This document shows positions 1 through 9,912 of a stretch of DNA of 34,766 nucleotides, piece by piece. The notes beneath the pieces were generated by a model. It saw nothing but the letters and a program-made list of their open reading frames with translations. It was not told the origin of the DNA and made no database searches. A program made the position numbers and the translations under genes. The number at the start of each line of letters is the position of its first letter. The first letter of the stretch is position 1. Source of the DNA: JBFLVU01 sp964589625. Its GTDB lineage: Bacteria > Acidobacteriota > UBA4820 > DSQY01. Where the stretch lies: positions 1-34,766 of the forward strand of contig CAZPSH010000029.1 of the NCBI GenBank assembly GCA_964589625.1. The letters run 5' to 3'.

Positions 1-2326
1 GCTCGATTACGCCATATCCGTCAAGCTGAACCGTGATGGGATAGGTTACGCTGGCGCTGTAGGTCCCAGAGGAAGACGTCGCGCTGGCGGTGATTTGCAC
101 CGTCTTGCGGCCCTGCGAGTCGGTTCCCATGTCACGCTTGCCGAAGGTCGGGGTAAAGCTGCTGCAACTGCCCTGCTCGGCATGGCAAGCGCCAACGTCG
201 ACGTGAAGGCGATCGTAATCCTGCGGCCCGACGACAAAGGTCTCGAGCGTGTGGACGTCGCCGTTGGCGGGGTACGTTTGTGGACAGTTGGTGCCGTTCT
301 TGAGGCAGTTGGTCGTGCTGGAAGTGGTCATAATCGATGGGACGTAAGTGAACGACGCTGCGGGGCGCGATGGGGGCGCTTCACCGTCGTCTTTGGTTGC
401 AATGAGAGGGACGACCGCGCCGGCAGAATGTGCGGGGGCCCATGCCGTAAAAGTCGTGCCCAGGGTGGGATCGGGGGGGTCCTGCCATATGGGGCCAAAC
501 ATCGTGTAGTTTTTCTTTGTCCAACAACTGGTGTCGCCCTGAGTTCGAAGGGCCTTGATGCGGTATAGGTTCTGGCCCATGAACACCTTCCGGTTGGTCG
601 CGCCGGAAACCGGATGGAATGCGGTGTCGCTGGCCTGTGACCCGTTGTCGGTGTAACCCACGGTGTTCGCGTAGAGATACCCTGTGCCGGTGCCGCTGAA
701 GACTGGAGGGGGTGGCAAAGCAAAGGTCATTGTACGGGTCAGGACGCCCATAAAGGGACGCAAGTTTCGGCCGATCGATGGATTGTCACTGCCCCGCAAG
801 GCCGGCATCCCCTGCGAGTCCAGTACGCCGGGATTGAAGGCATCGGGATTCAGGATGACGACCGTAGCCGGGGCGCTTACGTCCAAACACGGCGTGCTGT
901 CGCTACACACCGCTGGCGCGCCGTCGCCGGTCCAGTAACTTGAATGCGTGGAGGGGCGGGGGCAATTGAAATTCAAGAGATTGGACCGCTTGACGCGCAC
1001 CTTGGCTGTTCCTTCATAGGGATTCTCTTCCGCTTGCGCATAGATAAGCGGGAGGATCACGTAGGGAGAGTTGGCCTGGAGGGGGGCACATTGGGAAAGG
1101 TCCTTTCGCCATTTCTGGAATGTCCGAAGCCCAGGAGCGGTTATTGAGAATCCCGCCCCTTCGCCGCCGAGGATGCTTACCGTAGGAGAAGACTGCATCA
1201 ACAGCGTAGCCTGGATGCGATCCGGGAAACCGTACCAAAATCCCGTTTCGTTCCCCAAGGCATCGCAGCCGTAATTTGGGGTAAAGCCCTTCTCTCCGTG
1301 CTGCTTGACCTTGATGCGAGCAGGGCCGAGGTAGTTCTTGGTCGGCGAATCAGGGACGGTGCAGGTGATCTTATACCCTCCGCCGAATGGGACGACGCTC
1401 ACGTCCGTCGCGCTTTTTACTGTGGTCGTTCCCTGGATCACAAACTTGACCTTTACGTCGTTGTCCAATGAGGAGTACCCGGTGGCCAGGAGGGTAAGCT
1501 GCTGATGGCCTCCCTGGTAACCGCATGAGCACTGGTTGGGCAGGTCTCGGTGTACCGAGCCCAAGACTTCCACGGAGTGATTGGGCGTGCTCTCGAATTG
1601 CATGTCCCCATCTTCGTCGACTACGGGAGGGGGAAGTTCTGGGTCGGGCGGGTCAGTGGGCAACAGCATCGCGATGGAAGCCGTGGTTTGTGGGGCATAG
1701 GTCAGCGAGACATCATCGATATCAAATGTGCTTGAATTCCTGGGGGACTGTGAGCCCACTTCAAACCGCAACCAGTAGTCGCTCGTGGGTGCGAGGTTGA
1801 GCTGTTGCGGAGTGAAGCGAAGGGCGACCGGAGCCCATCCTTGGGTTCCCGCGGTGGCTCTGAAGCTGGCGAGCGGAATGGCTTGACCAGAGCCCATGTC
1901 GACAAATTCTACTGAGAGTAGGTCCTGGGGCTTCGCATTGTCGGACTTCCAATAAAAGCTCAGTGTGGCACTGCCGGCGTAGGCGCCAAGGGCGCCCACG
2001 AACTGATCAAGTGAATCGCTGGCCCTTGGTACTCCCCCAAGTCGGGCAATGGCCACCCCGCCATGCGCCGATTCGGGTCCTACCCTTTGAATCAGCACGC
2101 TGTCGGTCTGCGAGGACTGGTCCCAGTAGAGAAACGACCCCTCTTCGAACCCGCCCGATTGGATCACGTTCGTTTCAGCGCCATCTTGGCCCCACACGCC
2201 GCTCCAAGCGCCAAGTGCCACGATCAGCACAAGACAAGAGAAAGTATAACGCCATTTGTAGGGCAGCATTAGGGCCTCTCTATAAGAGGTCCCTATTTTT
2301 CCCTGCTTCCTGTCCTTCTTCTGCAT
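1..2326 (-). CDS. large secreted multidomain beta-sandwich protein, N-terminal 775 codons, truncated by window edge
   Basis: Reading the minus strand from the ATG at 2326 gives 775 codons without a stop to base 1, so the C-terminus lies outside the window. A strong AAGGGAGG lies 6 bases before the ATG. An in-frame ATG at 2269 (codon 20), with AGAGAGG 5 bases before it, would give a more standard signal peptide; either start is possible. Residues 29-41 are hydrophobic and export is likely after about residue 46 (VWG|Q). Residues about 50-205 look like a jelly-roll or carbohydrate-binding-type domain, starting GGFEEG and ending FDIDDVSLTY. A proline-rich linker (PTDPPDPELPPP) follows, then Ig/TIG-like strands and several Cys, Gly and Ser/Thr-rich segments. 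The base composition looks more AT-rich than the helicase gene downstream. It is probably a cell-surface or extracellular protein; I do not recognise a catalytic domain. Confidence 0.8.
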   Translation of the reverse strand, partial: MQKKDRKQGKIGTSYREALMLPYKWRYTFSCLVLIVALGAWSGVWGQDGAETNVIQSGGFEEGSFLYWDQSSQTDSVLIQRVGPESAHGGVAIARLGGVPRASDSLDQFVGALGAYAGSATLSFYWKSDNAKPQDLLSVEFVDMGSGQAIPLASFRATAGTQGWAPVALRFTPQQLNLAPTSDYWLRFEVGSQSPRNSSTFDIDDVSLTYAPQTTASIAMLLPTDPPDPELPPPVVDEDGDMQFESTPNHSVEVLGSVHRDLPNQCSCGYQGGHQQLTLLATGYSSLDNDVKVKFVIQGTTTVKSATDVSVVPFGGGYKITCTVPDSPTKNYLGPARIKVKQHGEKGFTPNYGCDALGNETGFWYGFPDRIQATLLMQSSPTVSILGGEGAGFSITAPGLRTFQKWRKDLSQCAPLQANSPYVILPLIYAQAEENPYEGTAKVRVKRSNLLNFNCPRPSTHSSYWTGDGAPAVCSDSTPCLDVSAPATVVILNPDAFNPGVLDSQGMPALRGSDNPSIGRNLRPFMGVLTRTMTFALPPPPVFSGTGTGYLYANTVGYTDNGSQASDTAFHPVSGATNRKVFMGQNLYRIKALRTQGDTSCWTKKNYTMFGPIWQDPPDPTLGTTFTAWAPAHSAGAVVPLIATKDDGEAPPSRPAASFTYVPSIMTTSSTTNCLKNGTNCPQTYPANGDVHTLETFVVGPQDYDRLHVDVGACHAEQGSCSSFTPTFGKRDMGTDSQGRKTVQITASATSSSGTYSASVTYPITVQLDGYGVIE

Positions 2327-2394
2327 CGCCAACCTCCCTTGCAACGCACTTCCCCCGGCCCCCCGTGGGCCGCGGTTCGGAAGTTGGCCCGTAT

Positions 2395-2530
<136 letters not shown>

Positions 2531-2544
2531 CTGTCAAGTCCTCC

Positions 2545-2815
2545 CCGCAAACCTTTTGCAGCCGTGGCGTTGCGGCAGCGCGCAGCGCCTGCCTCATCCC
2601 CTCCGCGACGGCCTCGTAGCGGGCGGCTTGCATTCGGGCACGAGCACTCGGCTCTCGATGATTTGCGCCACGTATCCTTCGGCTTCGTCGGGATTCATGC
2701 CGGGAAGGATTCCCGCAAACCTCTGGCGAGCGCCTCGCGCGTGACGCCCCCCGCGACTCTCTGGTGCTCCACCACCACGAAAGCCGAGCCGGGCCCGTAC
2801 GGAGCGACCTCCTCC
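2545..2815 (-). pseudogene. frame-broken coding remnant, possibly lantibiotic-dehydratase-like
   Basis: Three minus-strand frames join into one protein-like text. The first (about 2815-2722) has GSAFVVVEHQRVAGG and TREALAR. The second (about 2724-2633) has FAGILPGMNPDEAEGYVA and QIIESRVLVPE. The third (about 2633-2545) has QAARYEAVAEGMRQALR. No single frame is open throughout. Either this is a decayed gene or the sequence next to the contig end carries indels. The pattern of acidic helix, YVAQIIES and RVLVPE recalls the N-terminal domain of LanB-type dehydratases, but that match is from memory and weak. Confidence 0.3.
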
Positions 2816-2890
2816 CTCCCGTTTCGCGCCCCCTCAGCCTCTACCCTACCCGAGGATGGCCCTTTTTTAGCAAGGGAACGTCACGCACCC

Positions 2891-3082
2891 AAATTCCGCG
2901 ATGGAGGCTCAACCCCTTTGTAGGAGCGGCGCCTCGCCGCGACCCGGGTGGATCCGCAACCCTGGCGCGGGTCTCGTAAACGGCCCATCGCGCCGGGCCT
3001 GCCTGCCGCTCCGCGCCGCTACACCGCCCCGCGGCGCAGGCAGGGGCGGCGCTCCTACCCGCCGAATTTCATCGCGGAATTT
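2891..3082. repeat. nested palindromic (REP/BIME- or MITE-like) intergenic element
   Basis: Three nested inverted repeats can be read. The outer arms are 13 bases and perfect: AAATTCCGCGATG at 2891-2903 and its complement at 3070-3082. The middle arms are GTAGGAGCG at 2920-2928 and CGCTCCTAC at 3050-3058. The inner arms are CCTGCCTGC at 2998-3006 and GCAGGCAGG at 3036-3044. The GTAGGAGCG word with a GC-rich palindrome resembles bacterial REP elements. The structure could fold into one long imperfect hairpin. There is no coding sequence inside. Confidence 0.65.
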
Positions 3083-3375
3083 CGGCGCGTATGACTCGAT
3101 ACGGGAAGGGGTTTCTCTTTTGCGCTGTGGGGGCGAAGCCAGCAGGAGCGCCCGGTTCGCCCTTCGGTCAAGTCCGATCGTGGTTGTCCGGAGTGGTAAG
3201 ATGTTGCGGGACGGCGCCAAGCCAGGAGGGCCATCTCGTAAATGTCTGCCTTGAAGCGGTTTTTCTCCGCGCCTTCGCGTCGTAGCGGTGATTCGGGGGG
3301 TTCAATCGTGACCAAGGTGACACAGAAGAGGAACGATCTGGGCTGGGCGACACCAGCCGAACCGGAGCGCGCCGC
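3083..3375. other. intergenic leader of the SNF2 helicase gene
   Basis: These 293 bases lie upstream of the helicase start. No open frame here looks coding, and I see no convincing -35/-10 pair or terminator. A weak GGAG lies about 10 bases before the helicase ATG. Confidence 0.4.
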
Positions 3376-6480
<3,105 letters not shown>

Positions 6481-6484
6481 CGCG

Positions 6485-7486
6485 ATGAGCACCTGGAGTT
6501 ACTGGGGGGGCTACAAGCCCACCCGCCCGAGGGAAACGAAACACGGCATCAAGGCCAAGACCACCCGGGGCGCCTTCGGCACGGCCTGGTGGTCCAAGCG
6601 GTGGATCGCCGTCCTGGAGAGCTTCGGCATCGGAGCCCGCCTGGGGCGGGGCCGCTCCTACGCGCGGCGCGGCCAGGTGACCGACATCCGCATCGAGCCG
6701 GGCGAGGTGAAGGCCAAGGTGCAAGGCTCGCGGCCGAAGCCCTACGACGTCGTGATCCGCCTCAAGCCCTTCTCGGAACGGCACCTTCAGGATCTCGGCC
6801 AAGCCTTGCAGAAAGAGGCCCTCCTGGCGGCCCGACTGCTGGCCGGCGAGATGCCCGAAGGAATCGAGGAGACCTTCGAAAAGACGGGCGCGCCGCTCTT
6901 TCCGCGGAAGAACCAGGACCTGGAGACCCGGTGCTCCTGCCCCGACTGGTCGAACCCGTGCAAGCACATCGCCGCCGTCTACTACCTCATGGCCGAGGAG
7001 TTCGACCGCGACCCCTTCCTCCTCCTCAGGCTTCGGGGCCTGGAGCGAACCGACCTGCCCAAGCTTCTCGGGGGCGCCAAGGCCCCGCCCGCCCCGGTTC
7101 CAGTCGGAAAGGAAGCCTCGGAGGGGAAGCGCCCCCGGAAGGAACGAAGCGCGGCGGCGCCCCCCCCGTCCTCCCCGCCACCGTCGGCCGGCGTTCCCCT
7201 GCCCGCCTCGCCAGCGGCCTTCTGGGGGCCCCAGAGCGCCCCCGCGCCGCTGGATCTGCCCGTCTCCCGGGCTGCCGAGGTTCCCGAGGCCCTGCTCAAG
7301 CGGCTCGGCGGCTTCCCCTTCTGGCGCGGCGAGCGCCCCCTCGAGGAGGCCCTCGCGCCCCTCTACCGGGAGGCCGCCGCGCGCGGCCTGGCCCTCCTCG
7401 CCGGCGAGAGCCCCTTCGGCGAGGGCGCCGCCCCCGCCGTTTCGCCCCGGCCGGACGCACCCGAACGCGGGGCGAAAGGAGGATGA
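6485..7486 (+). CDS. SWIM zinc-finger protein paired with the SNF2 helicase
   Basis: 333 residues. The N-terminus (WSYWGGYKPTRP, then FGTAWWSKRWI) is typical of the bacterial SWIM family. The SWIM zinc site is CSCPDWSNPCKH, with ligands C150, C152, C159 and H161, followed by IAAVYYLMAEEF. Residues about 198-255 are a Pro/Ala/Lys-rich, probably disordered linker, and the last 70 residues are a conserved-looking helical tail (PEALLKRLGGFPFW). The gene starts 4 bases after the helicase stop, so the two are almost certainly co-expressed and the products probably act together, with the SWIM protein as a DNA- or protein-binding adaptor. The precise function of this pair is not established, to my knowledge. 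Confidence 0.9.
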   Translation: MSTWSYWGGYKPTRPRETKHGIKAKTTRGAFGTAWWSKRWIAVLESFGIGARLGRGRSYARRGQVTDIRIEPGEVKAKVQGSRPKPYDVVIRLKPFSERHLQDLGQALQKEALLAARLLAGEMPEGIEETFEKTGAPLFPRKNQDLETRCSCPDWSNPCKHIAAVYYLMAEEFDRDPFLLLRLRGLERTDLPKLLGGAKAPPAPVPVGKEASEGKRPRKERSAAAPPPSSPPPSAGVPLPASPAAFWGPQSAPAPLDLPVSRAAEVPEALLKRLGGFPFWRGERPLEEALAPLYREAAARGLALLAGESPFGEGAAPAVSPRPDAPERGAKGG

Positions 7487-7524
7487 TCCGCGGGGAGGAC
7501 GGGCTTGTCTGCCAGAGCGCTCCT

Positions 7525-7547
7525 CCCGCGCCTCCCGTCCTCCCTGT
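7525..7547 (+). repeat. left copy of a 23-base direct repeat flanking the AAA/DUF4276 module
   Basis: The 23 bases here, beginning CCCGCGCCTCCCG and ending TCCTCCCTGT, recur exactly at 9807-9829. The two copies bracket the nucleotidyltransferase stub, the ATPase/DUF4276 pair and the transposase scrap, so they may mark an insertion or recombination boundary. A pyrimidine-rich low-complexity origin is also possible. Confidence 0.7.
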
Positions 7548-7666
7548 TCACGCTGCTCAGTGCCATGCCGCGCCGGGGCCAGCGAGGAGGCTACAATGCG
7601 GTCCACCATCGCACGGCACGAGCTGGCCATAACGAAGGCCGGGCGGGACAGGCGGAGGGCGAAGGC

Positions 7667-7804
7667 ATGAAACGAAAGCCCGCGGTCCCTTTGCCGAAGA
7701 ACGAACGGGGGGCCTTCTGCGCCGAGTGGAAGGTCGCGGAACTGGCCCTCACCGGCGAACTAGCAGCGAGCTTTGCGCTACAATGCAGACTGAAAACGAT
7801 CTAA
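7667..7804 (+). pseudogene. N-terminal stub of an MNT-type nucleotidyltransferase (MntA-like)
   Basis: The 45-codon frame reads ...PLPKNERGAFCAEWKV then AELALTGELAA. This matches the start of minimal nucleotidyltransferases, where a helix of the form FCrrWkv is followed by eLaLFGSvLRddF. Here the chain leaves the family pattern exactly at the GS motif and the catalytic DxD never appears, so it cannot be active. Such proteins normally pair with HEPN toxins (MntA/HepT); no HEPN gene remains here. The match is from memory of the family and the remnant is short. Confidence 0.5.
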
Positions 7805-7813
7805 TCCAGAAAA

Positions 7814-7823
7814 GGGGTACCCC
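7814..7823 (+). promoter_or_regulatory. perfect palindrome GGGGTACCCC covering the ribosome-binding site of the AAA ATPase gene
   Basis: AAAAGGGG followed by TACCCC leads directly into the ATG at 7824. The Shine-Dalgarno G run is the left arm of a 10-base perfect palindrome that ends at the base before the start codon. Two transcripts, or one bent hairpin, could mask the site and keep expression low. The structure is seen; the effect is inferred. Confidence 0.4.
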
Positions 7824-9017
7824 ATGAAGATCGAAAGCCTTCGAATCCGAAATTACCGGACGCTTCGGGATGTAAAGCTGGACCACCTGCCCGCGATGAG
7901 CGTTTTCGTGGGCGCCAACGGGAGCGGCAAGAGCACCCTCTTTGATGTGTTCGGGTTTCTGCACGACGCCCTCATTCACAACGTTCGGCAGGCCTTGTAC
8001 GTGCGGGGCGGCTTCAAAGAAGTCATCAGCCGAGACCAAAAGGGCCCCATCGCCTTTGAATTGAAATTCCGCGCGAAGGGCGGGCCGCTGGCGACGTACA
8101 GCCTGGATATAGACATGGACGAGGGACGGCCGGTGGTCGAGCGGGAGGTTCTCAAGTACCGCCGGGGCCAACACGGCCAACCCTGGAAATTCCTGGATTT
8201 TCAGCGGGGACAGGGCGAGGCCGTCATGAACGAGGAGGAGTACGGAAAGCCCGGCGTCGTCGAGAGGCGCGAACGCCAAGCCTTGGAATCCCCGGACATC
8301 CTGGCCATCAAAGGACTGGGACAATTCGAGCGCTTCGCCATCATCAGCTCCTTTCGAAGGCTGATCGAAGACTGGCACGTCTCGGATTTCCACATTGGCG
8401 AGGCGCGGCCCAGCCAGGAGGCGGGCATCGCCGAACACCTCTCGCCGCGCGGCGAGAACCTCCCCCTCGTGGCCCAGACCCTGAAGGAGCAGCACCCCGG
8501 CGTTTTCAAAACCGTCCTCGAAAAGATGGTGAGGCGTGTGCCCGGTGTGGAAAAGGTGGAAGCCGTCGCCACCGAGGAGGGCCGCATCATGCTCAAGTTC
8601 AAGGACGGGGCCTTCGTGGACCCCTTCATCGCAAAATACGTCTCCGACGGCACGATCAAGATGTTCGCCTACCTCCTCCTGCTTCACGACCCGAAACCCC
8701 ATCCCCTCTTGTGCGTGGAGGAACCGGAGAACCAACTGTATCCAGACCTCCTCATGGAGCTCGCGGAGGAATTCCGCGAATACGCGGAGAGAGGGGGGCA
8801 AGTGTTCATTTCCACCCATTCGCCTGATTTCCTAAACGGCGTTCGGCTGGAGGAGATCTACTGGCTGAGCAAAAGGGAGGGGTTCACCGAGGTTGTTCGC
8901 GCGGCGGACGATGAAGTCCTGAGAAACTTGGTTCGAGAAGGCGATCTTCCGGGCGCCCTGTGGAAGCAACGGCTCCTCGGAGGGGAGAGGCTGCGTCTCG
9001 GGGGAGGCCGGGCATGA
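7824..9017 (+). CDS. AAA ATPase, RecF/OLD-like (AAA_21 type), partner of DUF4276
   Basis: 397 residues. It opens MKIESLRIRNYRTL, the typical start of SMC/RecF-like AAA_21 ATPases. Walker A is GANGSGKST at residues 30-38. Walker B with its neighbours is LLCVEEPENQLYP around residues 295-307, and the H-motif is ISTHSPDFLN near 330. It ends with GDLPGALWKQRLLGG, a tail I recall from ATPases that precede DUF4276. Its stop overlaps the next start (ATGA), showing translational coupling. Proteins of this class serve as ATP-dependent sensor or motor subunits in two-gene phage-defence systems, where the partner is a TOPRIM-type nuclease. That role here is an inference from family and island context. 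All ATPase motifs look intact. Confidence 0.9.
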   Translation: MKIESLRIRNYRTLRDVKLDHLPAMSVFVGANGSGKSTLFDVFGFLHDALIHNVRQALYVRGGFKEVISRDQKGPIAFELKFRAKGGPLATYSLDIDMDEGRPVVEREVLKYRRGQHGQPWKFLDFQRGQGEAVMNEEEYGKPGVVERRERQALESPDILAIKGLGQFERFAIISSFRRLIEDWHVSDFHIGEARPSQEAGIAEHLSPRGENLPLVAQTLKEQHPGVFKTVLEKMVRRVPGVEKVEAVATEEGRIMLKFKDGAFVDPFIAKYVSDGTIKMFAYLLLLHDPKPHPLLCVEEPENQLYPDLLMELAEEFREYAERGGQVFISTHSPDFLNGVRLEEIYWLSKREGFTEVVRAADDEVLRNLVREGDLPGALWKQRLLGGERLRLGGGRA

Positions 9018-9571
9018 AAACGCTCGTCTTCCTGCTGGAAGAGCCCTCCATGGCAGAGGTTCTTGATGTCCTTCTTCCGAAGATCCTGCCGGACGAGGTT
9101 TTCTTTCAATTGGTGCCGCACGAAGGAAAGAGCGACCTGGACCGCTCCATCCCGCGTAAGCTACGAGCGTGGAGGGTACCGGGCGCAAGGTTTGTCATTG
9201 TTCGCGACCGGGAATCAGCAGAGTGTCATGACCTAAAGGACCGGTTAATGAAACTCTGCCAAGCCGGAGGAAGACCCGATAGCTTGGTTCGCATTGTTTG
9301 TCCCAGTCTTGAAGCCTGGTTTCTGGGAGATCTTCAAGCTGTCGAACGCGCCTTCGAGTTGAACGGTCTTACAAAGAGGTCCCGGCTGAAGAGATTCTCA
9401 GATCCTGATCGTTTCAACAATGCTCCCGACGAATTACAGCGGATGGTCAAACACTACAGAAAGCTCGGCGGGGCACGGGCCATTGCCCCCCATTTGGATC
9501 CCTCGCGTAACCGGTCGCACAGCTTCCGCGTCTTCTGCGATGGCGTCCAGCGCTTTGCCCTTGCCCGTTAG
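9014..9571 (+). CDS. DUF4276 family protein, probable TOPRIM-like effector
   Basis: 185 residues starting at the ATG at 9014, which overlaps the ATPase stop by four bases (ATGA); a longer frame upstream is ignored because of this coupling. Conserved-looking blocks are LLEEPSMAEVLD (E9/E10), LVPHEGKSDLDRSIPRKL, FVIVRDRES (D65, E67) and a later PSLEAWFLGDLQAVE. An early glutamate followed by a strand ending in acidic residues fits a TOPRIM fold, the class to which DUF4276 has been related, as I recall. The second half of the gene is visibly richer in A+T than the flanking GC-rich genes. With the ATPase it forms a candidate two-gene defence system. Confidence 0.85.
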   Translation: MKTLVFLLEEPSMAEVLDVLLPKILPDEVFFQLVPHEGKSDLDRSIPRKLRAWRVPGARFVIVRDRESAECHDLKDRLMKLCQAGGRPDSLVRIVCPSLEAWFLGDLQAVERAFELNGLTKRSRLKRFSDPDRFNNAPDELQRMVKHYRKLGGARAIAPHLDPSRNRSHSFRVFCDGVQRFALAR

Positions 9572-9579
9572 GGATCCGT

Positions 9580-9627
9580 ATGCGCCTCCTCCTCGACCCC
9601 AACCAAGACTTCCAGCTTGAAGCGCTG
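9580..9627 (+). pseudogene. N-terminal stub of a type III restriction (Res) / DEAD-box helicase gene
   Basis: Starting at the ATG at 9580 the sequence reads MRLLLDPNQDFQLEAL. This is very like the first residues of type III restriction subunits (pattern: M.l.FdPN..fQldAi). After about 16 residues the frame stops making family sense and a transposase frame takes over. Only the first few percent of a roughly 1000-residue protein remains. Confidence 0.5.
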
Positions 9628-9770
9628 GTATTCCTGGGCCACGCACAGCCGGATGGTGCCCATCATCAAGGTCACCCACACGATCAGGGGCCACTGGGGC
9701 GGCATCCTCCGCTGGTTTCGTTCCGGTCTCAGCAACGTCCTATTGGAGGGAACCAACAGTCTCATCCGAG
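9617..9770 (+). mobile_element. ISL3-family transposase C-terminal fragment
   Basis: The frame beginning LKRWYSWATHSRMVPII, then IRGHWGGILRWF and LLEGTNSLI, matches the C-terminal region of ISL3 transposases, whose usual text is of the type LKkWYfWATHSRlePii, hWdGiLrWF and nGilEGiNSLiq. Both ends are missing and no terminal inverted repeats are visible. Its start overlaps the last codons of the Res stub in another frame (shared bases TTGAAGCG). The scrap shows that an IS has acted in this island. Confidence 0.65.
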
Positions 9771-9806
9771 CGTTGCCCTTTCTTTCAAGATCTCCTTCTC
9801 CTCGCC

Positions 9807-9829
9807 CCCGCGCCTCCCGTCCTCCCTGT
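9807..9829 (+). repeat. right copy of the 23-base direct repeat
   Basis: Identical over 23 bases to 7525-7547. The flanking bases differ (CC to the left, GC to the right). It lies just downstream of the ISL3 scrap, so the two copies enclose about 2.26 kb holding the stub, the ATPase/DUF4276 pair and the transposase fragment. Confidence 0.7.
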
Positions 9830-9849
9830 GCAATCGGGGGGGTGATCTT

Positions 9850-9912
9850 ATGGCGAAGGTGGTACTGAAGAAGAACAAGCTGGGGTTGCGGGGAAAGGAG
9901 GCTTCGGCATGA
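9850..9912 (+). CDS. 20-residue open frame coupled to the TPR gene, doubtful
   Basis: ATG at 9850, then MAKVVLKKNKLGLRGKEASA and TGA overlapping the next ATG (ATGA). The peptide is Lys-rich and resembles nothing I know, apart from a loose likeness to the LKKNALGRR start of the citrate lyase alpha protein at 13113. It may be a leader peptide, the start of a lost gene, or chance. There is no strong ribosome-binding site. Confidence 0.25.
   Translation: MAKVVLKKNKLGLRGKEASA

Larger units (their letters stand above)
7487..7823. other. 337-base gap between genes, left boundary of the defence island
   Basis: No complete gene is present. It holds the left copy of a 23-base repeat (7525-7547), a 24-codon open frame at 7595-7669 of doubtful reality that overlaps the nucleotidyltransferase stub, the stub itself (7667-7804) and the leader of the AAA ATPase gene. 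Two TACAAT hexamers (near 7592 and at 7779-7784) might be -10 elements but lack good -35 partners. Confidence 0.5.
9572..9908. other. 337-base stretch of gene scraps between DUF4276 and the TPR gene
   Basis: No intact gene is present. In order it holds a type III Res N-terminal stub (9580 to about 9620), an ISL3 transposase C-terminal fragment (about 9617-9770), the right copy of the 23-base repeat (9807-9829) and a 20-codon open frame (9850-9912). No terminator was found after DUF4276. Confidence 0.55.

Noticed and set aside
2545..2631. Short minus-strand frame beginning MQAARYEAVAEGM as a separate antitoxin-like gene
   Set aside because: It continues the protein text of the upstream frames and has no ribosome-binding site of its own, so it was treated as part of the frame-broken remnant.
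2891..3082. CRISPR-like array
   Set aside because: The repeats are inverted and nested, not direct and regularly spaced, and no cas gene is present.
7595..7669. 24-codon frame ending in ATGA before the nucleotidyltransferase stub
   Set aside because: The peptide matches nothing I know and its start lies within a possible -10 hexamer, so coding is not supported.
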